A DNA stretch of 64,000 nucleotides, taken from contig OZ018321.1 of the NCBI GenBank assembly GCA_963969495.1, forward strand, positions 69,701,035-69,765,034, written 5' to 3'. A program made the translations under genes and the position numbers. Below are positions 34,087 through 46,009 of this stretch, piece by piece. How positions within the stretch are numbered: position 1 is the first letter of the stretch; every line of letters starts with the position of its first letter. The notes under the pieces are model-generated. The model saw only the letters and a list, made by a program, of their open reading frames with translations, was not told the origin of the DNA and searched no databases. Source of the DNA: Ceratothoa steindachneri. Taxonomy: Eukaryota > Arthropoda > Malacostraca > Isopoda > Cymothoidae.

Positions 34087-35040
34087 CCTTTTGATGGTTT
34101 GGGTTGAAGTTGGTTTAAGATTCGACTTAGCCGGTTTGTGAACGGGAAATATTTAAGTATTCAGTGAGGATGGTTTACTTTTTAATTGCGGGAGCCTTTT
34201 AAAACGAATAATTCACACTGCAAGTTGGCCAAAGATTAACAGGTAGCTGGTACTGGTTTAGGTTTGCAAGAAAAAGACAACAACAAAATTATACCTTTAC
34301 TTATAAATAAAATAGAGTTGAAATATATACAGATATAGGGTTTAATGGGAATGATGTACATGCTAAATTAAATGCGGCACGGGAGACAGGAGAGATAAAT
34401 ATGAGATTAGTGGTCGGGTTCAGGTTGATGATTAAAAGGGGATTTTATTCAGGGTCTTACACACAAAAGGTGGGACGATTTGCTAGACCAGTAGGAAACG
34501 GCCAGTCGGGATACGATGACTGCTATGGGAAGGCTGAGTTACTTCACGGGGTAGATGAGGGAGCACACGTAGTTTGGCCTTGGGAGATGGAATTCCTCGT
34601 CAGATACTCGCCGATTCACTATGACAGGGTACAAGAATATCAATTTAACCTTAGTCCTCTAGTCGAAATCGCCAGTGCCTCCGATCGCAAGGGGTGAGAG
34701 TGTCCTTTGCTTGTACACGGTGTTAGGCGGGATGGTCCATAAGTGCTATACACTAAACCGAGTCATGGGATTATATAGACGCTCCGCTTTTAGCTGAGAT
34801 TGCCTGGTGGGAGCTTCCACGACTCGTGCGATCTTGGGGAAACCGAGATAAAGTTAGCGTAGAATGTTCGAAGAGCTTCGATCTATGTGTCCCTAATTAA
34901 ATGCAGCTGAGGTGCAATAAAACGGTGTTGACCGCATCCTCCTTGTTGATCAGCTTTGGTTCCAACGCTCCATACCGTGATCTCGAGACCACGTGGCTAC
35001 AGAAGGGCACGAGGTTGCCCTTTGACCTTCTTCTTCTACA
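34085..35040. repeat. non-coding block of unknown kind inside family B
   Basis: Begins AT-rich, then GC-richer from about 34,400. A 98-codon frame at 34,401-34,697 shows no family motif. In make-up it resembles 29,231-30,510 and 55,390-56,420. It ends close to the family B sequence at 35,040. Confidence 0.45.
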
Positions 35041-35044
35041 TCAC

Positions 35045-36110
35045 ACACGCACGTTTCTTAGGACAAAGTGTTACTAGCAGTGGTTTGAAAGCATATGGCC
35101 TTAACAGTGTCCTCGTTATTCCAATCTTGAAGACATTCCACAACTGCTTTTGCTGTTTCATCACTTGCACCTGACGTTACCTTCGGTATTACCAAAAGCT
35201 TAGAGTTATCACCACCAAACACTAACACACGTAGTCTATCTATATTTTCAGTGCCAATTAAATCAGGCATTAATTTGCCATCCCAATGGCCTGTAAGAGG
35301 TGCATCTGTAATGAGTGTTTGCTTCGAACTATCTGCTATTTCTTTACGAAGTTTTTTCTTTTTTTTTGCAGTGTACTTCTACTTATGGTTATATCATCAA
35401 CATCTCTTCCATGGGTAAATTATCATTTTTCTCCTGTCTAATGTAGCCACAAAGTCAAGTGAAATAATTTTCTCGTCTTCAAATATTATCTTTCTTGGAA
35501 GATTAGATCGACCGGGCTCTGCTTCATTACTGTTGAGCTATTTGTTAGCTTAACAACTGACAAATTAACTTTCTACGCAATTCTCGTTCAATTCGCTGCG
35601 ATTCTTCTTCACTTATTTTGAGTTTTTTCTCTTCATTCTTTGCTGTTTTCTTGTCAACATTACCTATATAACCTCATCTATCTTTCTCTCTGTGAGCCTG
35701 TAGAAATGAACGACCTTCTTCATTTGTTATTATTTCTAGTGCGTTAGCATGAGCTATATCAAACAAATCATTAAAAAATTTTGGGAATGAAATTTCCTTT
35801 GATATTTGAGTTTATTCCCCCTTGATTTTGTTTTTTGGAGGATTCTGAACTGCTCATATTTTTTCTGAATTTTATACCCACATGCTGTTTGTCTCTAGTT
35901 GATATTTTTGCTTTGTACCATATTTCATATATTTCTGAATAAACAATGTTACAGGCCTCATTTACATTCTTTTTGCATTGTGTTAAGGAGAAAAGCCGTC
36001 TTAAAATATAACAATTTGATGGACGTTTTGTGGTTTGAATTGCATCAATGTTAATTATATTCCATAAAGACTTTTTAAACACCAATGGACACTGAAACAA
36101 TGCTCACTCT
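35045..36110 (-). pseudogene. uncharacterised family B protein, N-terminal half (split gene, part 1)
   Basis: The minus strand from 36,100 reads 'FQCPLVFKKSLWNI', 'VYSEIYEIWYKAKISTRDKQ', 'GINSNIKGNFIPK' and, in other frames, 'FFNDLFDIAHANALEIIT' and 'FVATLDR'. From 35,340 it gives 'LITDAPLTGHWDGKLMPDLI', 'DRLRVLVFGGDNSKLLVIPK', 'SGASDETAKAVVECLQDW' and 'VKAICFQTTASNT'. The last block (consensus C-F-D-T-T-A-S-N-T-G) has Gln in place of the conserved Asp. The rest of the gene continues at 33,545. Order and spacing agree with family members I know only as multicopy uncharacterised proteins. It is a pseudogene with several stops. Confidence 0.72.
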
Positions 36111-36547
36111 TCACTGGTTGACACAACAATGAGTTGCAATAGTAATTGCTAACTGGTAAAGGATGTGCTGCTGAGACAATGAAACGCGACACCAGAGCGC
36201 TTACAAGACTACACGTTAGGCTTATTTGTTCTTTATACCTACCCTATAATACCACAAGTTATAGGATGATAATGAAACTTGGAATGAACTTAGTATAGCG
36301 GTTAATATAATCCAACTATTAATTTATATTTGGGCAATACTTACTCTGCAAAAGACAAAAATTCACTAATATTTAACTATTTTCATATTTTGTACTATTA
36401 TTAATATAGGTGAAACTAACATTCGTTGTCGCACTATTAAATATTATTATATTTTGCTGCTAATTTGCACAGCACATTTTTTCATCAAGCCTCACTATAT
36501 CCAGGGGTGAGACCAAGGATTTTTTTATTTTCTTTCTTTTGTGCCAG

Positions 36548-36551
<4 letters not shown>
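36111..36551. other. AT-rich spacer
   Basis: No gene is recognised. It may include the end of the element carrying family B, since nothing marks a boundary. Confidence 0.35.

Positions 36552-36633
<82 letters not shown>
36552..36633. repeat. (TA)n microsatellite
   Basis: About 80 bp of uninterrupted TA repeats. Confidence 0.93.
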
Positions 36634-36635
<2 letters not shown>

Positions 36636-36726
36636 CTGGTAATTAATTTGTCCCTTAGGAATCTGGTATCTAGCATGAATATGAAAGAAGACCCAGGTGA
36701 TTACACTAATCATTTATTGGCCGGAC

Positions 36727-36756
36727 GTTTCGGACCTTTACTAGGACCATCTTCAG
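36727..36756 (-). ncRNA. hammerhead-like core, Penelope type
   Basis: The minus strand reads CTGAAGA, TGGTCCTAGTAAAGGTCC, then GAAACGTCCGGCC. CUGANGA and GAAAC are intact. Stem II (GGUCC with GGUCC) has a central U-U mismatch. It is a different sequence from the fold-back cores but of the same design. No retroelement protein is seen beside it, so it looks like an isolated terminal-repeat fragment. Confidence 0.5.
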
Positions 36757-36757
36757 C

Positions 36758-37488
36758 GACTATGTCGACTAATAATGAGAAGGGGAAGGAACATTAATTG
36801 ATAACAGTTAAAAATTGCATTAAAAAAAGCGGAAGAAGGCAAGTTAAAATAATAAAATTGACAATTATTAAAATTAAAGTAAAAACACTAATAACAATAT
36901 ATAGAATTAAATAATATTACCCAGTGTGATTTGAAAAAAAATAATAGAAAGTGAAATTATAACATAAACTGACTTGATTATCACATATTAAAAGTTACTG
37001 AAGTAAACAAAAAAAAACCTATTATATTAAATTGTACCCCCCCCCAAAAATAAAAAAACCCCGAAGACAAATCACAATGAACAAAGGGACTAACCTTTAT
37101 CGTGGGAGTTGAGAAATCATCTAACTAAACATATAAAACTACTGACGAAATTTGTTCGGTTGGTCGGTTGGCTAGTTAATCTATTGAAGTGTTGGTTGGT
37201 TATATTGTGAATAGTTTAATTAAGTAGGAGTAATTATTTAGGTTCGGATTTATTTTATTGATATATAGTGACTCTAAGATTTTCAAATCAAGAGAAGTTA
37301 AGGCTGAAGGTAATATAGTAAATGAATTAGAATTAAGAGGATGATGGTGATACTCTGAATGTTGCCTGATGGAAGAGGCTTCAGGTTAAGAAATGAGAAC
37401 ACCAGTCCTAAGAGACAAACCCAAGTGCTTCGCGATCCTGCATTTTTGTTGTAAGCCAGTTTGGCCTACATATCGACTGTGGCAGGTC

Positions 37489-37562
<74 letters not shown>

Positions 37563-37563
37563 G

Positions 37564-37611
<48 letters not shown>

Positions 37612-38829
37612 TAGGCATATATAAGGAGTCACTCTTATTTATGCAAACCGCAATTGTTCTTTCATATAATTTGTATGTGCATAATTATTCGCCTATCTCT
37701 CATAAGCAAAATAGGGTGCCTTGTAATGGGTGCCTAAAAAACTTGTGTGTGCTTACACACTATCTCGCTTTCAATTGATCCTAAGCATATTGAGCAAACT
37801 CCTTTTTCTTTTTTAATTAATATATACACCAACTATGTACAATTAACTTTCCATAATTAATTTACTGGCCTTGTACATTATACTTCGGTCTAGCAAATCC
37901 GATATTAATTCTACATCACCGGACATTGACAGTTCACCTCTTTAAAAACCTGAATTTAGGCAGTTAAATTGATTAACACTGGAACATTTTTTATATTTGT
38001 TATTAATAAATTATTTAAAAACTGTATACAAACGTATTCTTAAGTGTGTGTCTCCATCTTGCCTCAGTGTTGCCTGTTCATAGAAAATGCGTCCTTCTAC
38101 AGCTGTTCTTTTGAACGGGTAGGCCAATGATGATGTGGTTTGCAAAAACGGTTTCTTATTAGGCTCAAGGTAAACTGGACTGGAGGACGTCCTCGTTGGT
38201 GAATTCCATATCCCCTAGTTGGTCCGATGCGTCCATATTCTTCTCCTTGTCACCTTCATTGTCTCGCCGAAAGGGGTTATAAGTTTGTGTTCCTCAATGT
38301 TATTCCACTTTTCCATGGTGACCCGACCGGGGGTTGAGGTGGCGGACTCTTTATTTTTGATCCAGAATTGGCCAAGCTTCTTGTTCAAATCCATCTTTCA
38401 AAGGGTCACCGGTCATGGAGCCTACCTCCTTGGAGAAGAGAACATCATAACAGGCGACAGGACCTACCTCTTTAGGCCTACTTAATGTTTAGGCTAGAGG
38501 CAGGACGGCGATACTCTGATAATAATGAAAGGAGACTGGAGGAAAAATACTTAAGACTTGCGGCTATCCGTCTGAATGACTTAACTACCCTCTCTCAATG
38601 TTTAAGTTCGTTAATTTTTAGTTCTTTGCTTAAGTCGAGTGAAAGTGTATATCATTATATCCTTACTTGCTGCAAGGGCCGAAAGCCGCTGACTTAGGTT
38701 GGGCCACCCACTCTGTTCATCTTCTTCCAGTAAACATATACGGTGGCTACGAAGGCAGCATTGTTTATGTTCGAATTTCGAAGACAAATTCGCTTGAATG
38801 GCGAGCCGGGTTGTCAAGCCCTATTTTAG
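36758..38829. other. AT-rich stretch with unclear remnants
   Basis: 36,790-37,390 is A-rich and non-coding with C-runs. From 38,100 to 38,829 the base composition is more even and some short frames occur ('SPVMEPTSLEKR' near 38,410); it could be a decayed inner part of the I-like copy whose 3' end follows, but the alignment fails by eye. Confidence 0.35.
37491..37606. repeat. (TA)n microsatellite with one interruption
   Basis: About 115 bp of TA broken by 'tttatatatgaaat' in the middle. Confidence 0.93.
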
Positions 38830-39385
38830 CTCAAACTCGTAGGGTGAGTAATGGAAAATTATCACATTCTCTCGTCTTAGAATTGGGTACACTGGTAAAA
38901 TGCTACCGCCATTTCATGGAGCGCCAGCCTGCACATTTCTGCATTTACTGCGTTGTCCCTCTGGACTGTTCGGCACATTCTTGTTGAATGTCCCAGTCTG
39001 GGTAATCTTCGCGCACGTTACTTTTAACTGTACTTGGATCACTGGGGTCGCTACCGTTTCTCCCTTGTACTTGGGACTAGTTAGTGAATACAGACTTATG
39101 AACTATCTGACTTTTTTCTAGGAGGCTGGCCTCCTCCATTTTATTTGACCTTCTATGTTGTAGGTGGTATTATCCTGCACCAGTATGAAGCGAGTCTGCC
39201 CCTGACCCATAGCGTGCTTCCTTCTTTCTCTGGCATTTGTGCTGTGTCATAATTCTTTCGGGGGGGTTTTCATTTGGTTGAGTTTGGTTTGGGGAATTTT
39301 AAAGCAGCCTAGTATTCACCTGAAATTTTAATCAAGGCAACCAATGCCTTTGAAGGCATTCGCCAGAATGGGTACTTTATAAAAA
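38830..39385 (+). pseudogene. I-like retrotransposon, 3' end fragment
   Basis: Nucleotides from about 38,880 align with 10,240-10,745 of the I-like element. In frame they read 'LWTVRHILVECPSLGNLRAR', against 'VRHILVECPSLGDLRVR' in the longer copy. The coding end, the 3' UTR ('aaagcagcctag') and the final 'cattcgccagaatgggtac' are all recognisable. The divergence is high, so it is an older, separate insertion in the same orientation. It lacks the RT and endonuclease. Confidence 0.82.
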
Positions 39386-40029
39386 CAACCAACAAACAGG
39401 CATACCTCTAGGTACCAACCAAGAATGTATTTATAAAAGTTATTCGGCGCCTAGCCTGTGGAACTAGTCAGAAGCAAAGAACATATGGGAGAAAAGGGTT
39501 GTAAAGGAAGTGGTGAAAACAGAGTAAATGGAAATATCCCGAAATAATAAAGTACACTTATTCTCATTATAGTGTGGGTCTGTCTGGGGCTCTAAGTCAA
39601 GAAGGCGTACCGTTCCTCTATATACTAGTGTAACACTTAACATGGGGATCTCCATAGTGAGGTTAAGATAATTGTAATTCTCTCCACATCCAAAAACCTT
39701 GGTAAATAACCCTATTTATAGTTAAATGAGAATTTTGGAAAAAGATGGCTCATTAAAAATATACATATTTAAAATTGTAAAAAAAAAAAATTATTTAATA
39801 AGCGATGAATATGTGCTTTTGATGATAATGATGTGCTTAATTAAAATTTATTACCAACTTATGCATATATTAATGTAATGTAGGTATTTATTTCATTTAT
39901 TATAATGACAAATTATATAACGAAACAAAACATAGACAGAACACTGAAAGAATTAAATATTAGTATTACTTGGATATGGGTGTATGTACATTGTACATAT
40001 TATAATATTACAAACAATCAGAAGTGAGT
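39386..40029. other. AT-rich spacer
   Basis: 39,400-39,690 is somewhat GC-richer with a TATA-like 'ctatatact' on both strands; I see no gene. 39,700-40,010 is very AT-rich. Confidence 0.35.
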
Positions 40030-41000
40030 TGGTTCTTTTGAGGATTCAGGGTAGCCTCCGAGATGTCGGGGCATCAGTATCCAGCAGAAGTCCCCCATTA
40101 TTTGGGGGTTCTTCCCTCCTTGGCAATTGCTTGCCATCTTTTTAATATCTTTATAGAACCTTTCCTCCTATTTTTCACTTAATGAGATTTGTGCAGAATA
40201 ATTTGAGGTGGGAATGGAGAAAGTGAATCTTGAGAAAAATTCTGCAGCTCATATTCTGATAAGGCTGCAAAAACTTATCCACACGTTATTGTTAATATAG
40301 TGCCCATGTGTTACCAAGGAAGCTCTAACAGAACGGTTTAAATGCTTCACATGTTCTCAGGTCCTTCAATGCTAGCTTCTCTCCAAATACCTTATCCCTT
40401 AGCCCCACTCGGAGCTTAGCATAACTGGTAACATAATGTACATGTGTTGGAAGGCAGCGCAACCTTTGTCCGTGGTCTTCATGAAATTCTTCAGGAGGAC
40501 AAGCTTAATATGAAAAGGAGGAAGAAGCACCTTTTTCATGGCGAGCATAGGATTTTATTGCACACAGTGTTTAATAGCCATGAAAGTGCTCTTAGAATTC
40601 CAGTTCTTCCGCCTGTACTGCTTCGACACAGCACGAGTATTCCAACACAGAGGAAGAAGTCTAACTTCATGAAGCCCACCTAAATAGGTTAAAACAAGCC
40701 TAATAACTTTGACGTATCCATAGAGGCTAAACTGATGCTGCAGATACTTGAAAGATTCGAGAAGAAGGTCCACATTACCATATGACTTCTACGAATCGAG
40801 TGAGTAGTCAATGGGAATGCTGTGATATTTATTCGCTTGAAATAGTTTAGGAGAAGATGCCGATCTGAAGAATTGTGTGTGGAACTTAAGGAGGAGGACA
40901 TGTCAAGGACATATGTGCAGTAGTACAAACCTTTTGCATGAAAAAGAAGGAGGCGACCTTTTGTCGCGTGCCCTGAAACTGACAATCCTTACTTTGCCTT
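40030..41000 (-). pseudogene. uncharacterised family C protein, second copy
   Basis: The minus strand from about 40,900 reads 'ANKYHSIPIDYSLDS', 'NVDLLLESFKYLQHQFSLYG', 'YVKVIRLVL', 'VGFMKLDFFLC', then 'MKKVLLPPFHIKLVLLKNF' with 'MKTTDKGCAAFQHM' (40,540-40,440), 'SFLGNTWALY', 'YQNMSCRIFLKIHFLHSHLK', and 'RFYKDIKKMASNCQGGKNPQ' followed by 'IMGDFCWIL'. The order agrees with family C (PPLHIKLGLMKNFVKA, FLGN, YQNM.CRMSLK.HFLHSHL, GERFHQDI..M...YQG, MADYCW) and covers more of the protein than the copy at 27,320-28,100. Stops and frameshifts occur throughout. Family function is unknown to me; I infer a transposon-related protein from its copy number. Confidence 0.75.
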
Positions 41001-42504
41001 CATCAGATTCCACAGCTTCATCTGTGATACCAGAAGATTTGACTCCTGGTTAGATAAGAACAAATTAAGTGTAAGTTCATTCAGGCTGTCCTGAGTGAAC
41101 CACTGGACCTCAATACCTCTTTTTTTAAATAAACATACATCGTATTTATAAGCGAACGATTATAAAGACCCTTCTTGAGGTAATTTCCTTATCTGATGTA
41201 GAAAGAAGATTCTTATCTACTGGGGGAGTTTGCGAGAAGAAGATCATAGCTGATATAATGTTGGGAGCATATTTTTTTCTCGACGAGAGACTGAAACTAG
41301 TAATATTTGTTAGACAAATATTACAAATATTTGCATGGGTTCGTCGTTCTTACTAGATCATTGGCACGGCACAGTCGAACGCTTAATTCTTGACATTAAA
41401 CCCTGCAGTTAGACTAGGGTAACAGAGCTTACGGCATATGTGTGGGGCACAGAATTTACCTTGATCTCGGATTTTACAGTTGCAATAATCAAATTAAGCA
41501 GTTGTCAGGAAGGAAAAATTAATTGTCACTGCCAGCGTCGTGAAATCACCACATAAGTGACAAAATGAATCAGTTTTGATGACGCATCTGCGAGATATTA
41601 AAGTACCAGAAGACAATGTAAAAATAAGTAATTGCTCTGTAATATCTGAAAAATGAAATGAACATCTACTATATATATTGTTACATGAATTGTCACAAAA
41701 TCATAATATGATTAAATTTATAAATGCCGAATTGGCGTAGAACAGGGAGGGAGAACCTTTTCTCTGCTGAAAGCCACAATAAGTAAGCTAAAGGCCGCAT
41801 TCATGACATTATAATTGGATATATTGCAAGTTGTGTATTATGATACATATAATTAATTACTATAACTGTATCAGCCTAAAAATGAAAAAAAGATCAATCC
41901 TATCGTTAACTCCTTGATTCTATTATTTCACTTTTTTATTTTAGTCAGATGTAGCATGCCAAACATGGCTGCCGATAACATATGGAAGACTCTTTTTCCT
42001 TCCGGACCCAATGCCCACATTTCTGCTTCCTGGAGTCAATGCCTGCAAGCGGATCTACGACTAGATATCTTCGATATATTTTCAATTTCAATATACCTAT
42101 ATCTCTTTTTACAAACTTTTTACCTCAGTCAAACTCCCTAATTTGTATTTCATTTTAATTCAAGCAGAATAAATTCTCACACACTACGTAGATACCGTCC
42201 ATTGGTCGAAAATTATCACTTGCCCCATGATAGCTAAGTGAGTAAAGGTTGTCTTTTCTGTTATCTATGTTTATTAAGGTATGCTCGAAGAGGATGTTCC
42301 AAGATTCATAGCCAATGGATATTTTGTGCGCATGTTGCAAGCCTAGGAAAGTTTACTCCCCTCCGAATGGTTTTTTTACGTTGTCAAGTTCATTGAGGAA
42401 ATAGTAAATGTTTGGCCACCTTAACTATTGGACAGCGAAGGGTATCCTGTCTACTGAAATTTGCAACTTAAGTATGTTCTAGTCCACATTGTATACACAC
42501 ATTC
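41001..42504. other. stretch without a recognised gene
   Basis: Short frames only. The family C sequence may continue upstream on the minus strand above 41,000 but cannot be followed by eye. Confidence 0.35.
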
Positions 42505-42720
42505 GGCTGGGGAGTGCTATCTGTAGGGCTTTACTTCGCAGGGCGCATACAACCACAGTATTGCCCCAAATTGGAAAAGGCCTATGATACCGACCAGAGT
42601 TACGTTAACATGAACTCCCTCCATTATATGAGGGCAAGGACACTGCTCCTCATTTTTATGCCTGAGTATTACGCGATCGTCGCTTTCGAGTATGAATTAG
42701 GTGAGCCCTCTCCGAGCCCT
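42505..42720 (+). pseudogene. I-like reverse transcriptase fragment
   Basis: 'aaattggaaaaggcctatga' here matches 8,563-8,580 of the I-like element ('ctggagaaggcctatgatac'), encoding the catalytic block L-E-K-A-Y-D-T. Similarity extends about 80 bp upstream (through 'aacc/accacagtattg') and about 100 bp downstream ('aactccctccattatatgag' against 'actctccacacaatggggcg'). With the RNase H fragment at 46,010-46,830 in the same orientation, this is probably one I-like copy broken by the L2 at 43,335-45,690. Confidence 0.7.
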
Positions 42721-43334
42721 GAACTATTATTAAATCAGGCTTGCGATGGCATGCTGCACTCGCAACGATTTTCTGGGTTTGCTTGGTGCGTCAGTTATGA
42801 GAGAACATAAATTTACAGAGCCATATATGACCGAACATTTACCTATCTCTTTGATCAGAACCAATAACCTGCGAGCACAACCCTAGCAAGCCATTAAATG
42901 ACCTTCTTTATTCTTCTCTTTAGTTTAACCTAAATATTGAAGGTTATAATCTACAACAGAAAATGTATGTCAATCCTTTCTTGTCGCCTTAACCGCCAAA
43001 CACGGGAGTTTGGAAATTGCTACCTGTTTTACGCGGTCAGGTTCATTTTATTCAAAGCAGAAAAATAAATAATAGTTTCTCAGGTAAATGTCTTACCCGT
43101 AGAGAAGATATTGATTATTCTCTGGGATCATGTCGTCAAGACAGCCTAATTAGTCAAGCCTGTCCAGAACTTCATCAACGAAGACTAGAGTAATTTTAAG
43201 AAGATTAATGATGACCCTAGGAAGGCCATAAGTATTTAAGTAGGAATCTAGATCCTCTCACACAGGCCAAGCTACTTACAACTTGCTAATCGCAAATGTT
43301 TAAGATCATGTGGTTCCCTAACCTTTAATAATAA

Positions 43335-45690
43335 TAGGTCTTTTATAATGCGCTCTTCAAGGCCTGAGGCCTTCCCAGAGTGCACGTTGAGCTGATATGA
43401 GAATGGAAATTAAATGGAAATTCAAGAGGGGAAGAAGGCAATACTGAAAAGATGCGTTTTCAGGAGACACTTAAATGTGGTAAGAGAGGGAGAAGACCTG
43501 TTTTCAGCAGGAAGAGCATTCCACAACTTAGGGGCGCAGATTGAGAAGGAGCAGTCACCCATTTAGCAGAGGGATGAACGAGGAATATTTGAAAGAGGTG
43601 TATGTGATGACCGAAGGGTCCGAGGGACATGGCGTGGTGAGAGGGCAGAAGAGGGGTAAGATGGGGCCTTGTTAGGGCCTTAAATGTGAAGAGAAGTATC
43701 TTGAAGTGAGTACGGGATCTGATAGGGAGCAAGTGCGTGCAGTTCATGCAGCAAAGGTTTCGAGGGAGAGAAGCGAGGGCGACGGAGGAGAAGCCGGGCG
43801 GCATAATTCTGTACAAGTTGAAGGGGGTGGAGAGGGGAGGATGGCAGATTCGCAAGCAGAGAGTTACAGTAGTCAAGGCGTGAGGTGATGAAGGCATGAA
43901 CAGCAGTCTTAAGACTTTGACGATCAAAGTGGGAGCAAATGCGAGAGAAGTTACGAAGGAAACATAGAGAGGATTTGCTGACATTGCGGATATGAGACTT
44001 AAAGGAGAGATGCTCATAAAAAACAACACCCAGATTCCTAACGCAGTCAAAGAAAATGATAGTATTACCGCCCAGAGTAAGTGAGGGAAAGAGAGATTTA
44101 GATTTTTTGACAAAATCAAGGGGTGCCGACGAGGAGGACCTCAGTTTTGGAGTGATTAAGCCTGAGGAAGTTGGTGGAGAGCCAGTCAGAAATGGAGGAG
44201 TAGGCAACCAGGATGTCAGTGAAAGAGTAGGCAAGAGACCTGGGGGAAGAGGAAACGAAAATTTGAGTTTCATCAGCATAGAGGTGGAAGGATAGACCTA
44301 GATTACGGAGAAGGGAACTAAGAGAGATAAGGTATATACGATATAGTAGAGGACCAAGGACAGAGCCTTGTGGTACTTCAAAGCGAATTGGGGTAGAGTT
44401 GGATGAAAGGTCGTCAATCACAACGGATTGGGTAAGAGATGAGAGGTAAGAGTGGAACCAGTCAAACACGGTGCCTGATATGTCGAGAGAATAGTGGAGA
44501 CGATCAAGTAGGACGGTATGGTCAATAGTATCGAAGGCAGAAGAGAGGTCGAGTAGAAGGTGGATGGAGGCATAACCCCTGTCCGCGGCTCTTCGTAAGC
44601 ATTTGGACACATTTGGAAGGGCAGTTTCTGTGGAGTGACCTGACTTGAAACCAGATTAATAGGTTTCATCAATGTTACAGGCCACCATGTGACTGTTGAT
44701 GCGTGAATCAACCACTCTCTCCAGTCCCTTAGAGAGGAAAGGAAGTTGCGAAATCGGGCGATAATTGGAAGGGTCAGTGGGGTTCAGTTAAGGATTTTAA
44801 GAAAGGGACGGATGTGGGCACGTTTGAAGGAAGAGGGAACAAGACTAGTTGCAAGTGAAGTGTTGAGCAGGTGAAGAAGCGTTGGGAGGATAGCAGGGAG
44901 AATTTTACATAGCAGTTTAGGCAGAAAAATGTCCTTTGGGGAGCCTGATTTCTTAGAACGTGAGAGCAGGGCTGTAAGCTCCAACGCGGTCACAGTGAGG
45001 AAAACGATAAGCGGCTGAGCCGGAAAGTCAGGGAGAATGGCAGGAGCTGGGGCAGAAGGCTGAGGGAGGGAGGCACGGAGGTTAGTGACCTTATCTGCGA
45101 AGAAATTCGAAAGAGTAGCAGGGCTAATGGGTGGGGAGTCCTGGGCTGGGGAAGTAAGACGGGAGAGCAGGCGGAAGACGGTACGGGGATCATCCTATTA
45201 TCAGTAAGCAGATTACGTGAGTAGGCTTCACGAGCAGATTTTAATTTCGCCACGTAGGAAGCTGTCGCAAGTCGGAACGCCAGCGAGTGAGGGATCGTGT
45301 CTTGCCCACGGGTGCGAGCTTTACTAAAGACTCTTTCATGGGCAAGCAGGGACTGCCTAGCACGGAGGAAATCCATAGAATACCAAGGGGCACGAAGACA
45401 ACGGGAGTTCGAAGGGGTGACAAGGGAAGAGTGGGCATCAAGACAAGTGAGAAGGGGTTGTTCCAAAGAAGAGAGAATCTGGTCAGGAGAGGCAGAAGCA
45501 TCAATGGGAGGAAGTTTGGAGGCCACATCATAAGATAGCGAGGGATTATCAATGGAGGCTAGTTGACGGAAAGGCTTAGGATTATGAGACAGCTGGGGAG
45601 GTATATGGAATTGGATAGAGAAGTTTAAGTTGATAAGGAAGTGATCAGATATAGCATTGGACAAATTTGTAGTCGTCATATAGTTTTTTA
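43335..45690 (-). pseudogene. L2-like retrotransposon, 5'-truncated ORF2
   Basis: The minus strand starts with 'LSNAISDHFLINLNFSI', the S-D-H end of the endonuclease domain. A linker follows ('APWYSMDFLRARQSLLAHER'). The RT has 'SPKDIFLPKLL', 'PSSFKRAHIRPFLK', 'HLLLDLSSAFDTIDHTVLLD', 'FEVPQGSVLGPLLYRIYL' and 'LSFHLYADETQIFVSS' (YADE where YADD is needed, near 44,260). The end has 'NLGVVFYEHLSFKSHIRNVS', 'DYCNSLLANLPSSPLHPLQL' and 'VQNYAARLLLRRPRFS', diagnostic of L2. The 3' end has short ATT repeats near 43,335. About four frameshifts separate long open parts, so it is less decayed than most copies here. Confidence 0.9.
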
Positions 45691-46009
45691 GATTTGATTT
45701 CCAACACTATCGCAAAGGGTTTGCAAACATGAATGAGAAACAGAACATTTGAGCATGCAGTCACTTCCGATGTTTTCATAGACACTGAAGGTGGTCTTAT
45801 TCGGAGAACCTTTTATCATAGTTAAGTAAAAACATGTAGACCAATTAATATATAAATAACTTGTTTTTATTAATATCTTTGTTTTGTTCTCAAATTATAA
45901 TTGTCTTCAAATAACTGATACCCTGAATATTCGACTGTCGCCTAACCTTGGGTTCACACATTCTTATGCTTCTGGTTTCTTGTACTCACAGCAATAAAAA
46001 ATTACACCC

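Larger units (their letters stand above)
33550..35040. repeat. 1.5-kb insertion splitting family B
   Basis: The block sits between 'TTASNT...ACVM' on the right and 'VTIKTKLNRGLL' on the left, so the protein would join almost without loss if it were removed. It contains a TC repeat, the fold-back with hammerhead-like cores, a TA array and a GC-richer non-coding block. More than one insertion event is likely. Confidence 0.65.

Noticed and set aside
34401..34697. 98-codon frame in the block inside family B
   Set aside because: No recognised motif; the block is a non-coding insertion and the frame has no support from a second copy.
36465..36797. Long open frames of alternating Tyr-Ile (also at 12,972, 17,476, 37,393, 52,749)
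   Set aside because: They are translations of TA microsatellites with random flanks, on either strand.
44056..45538. Plus-strand open frames opposite the L2
   Set aside because: Antisense shadows of the minus-strand L2 coding sequence.
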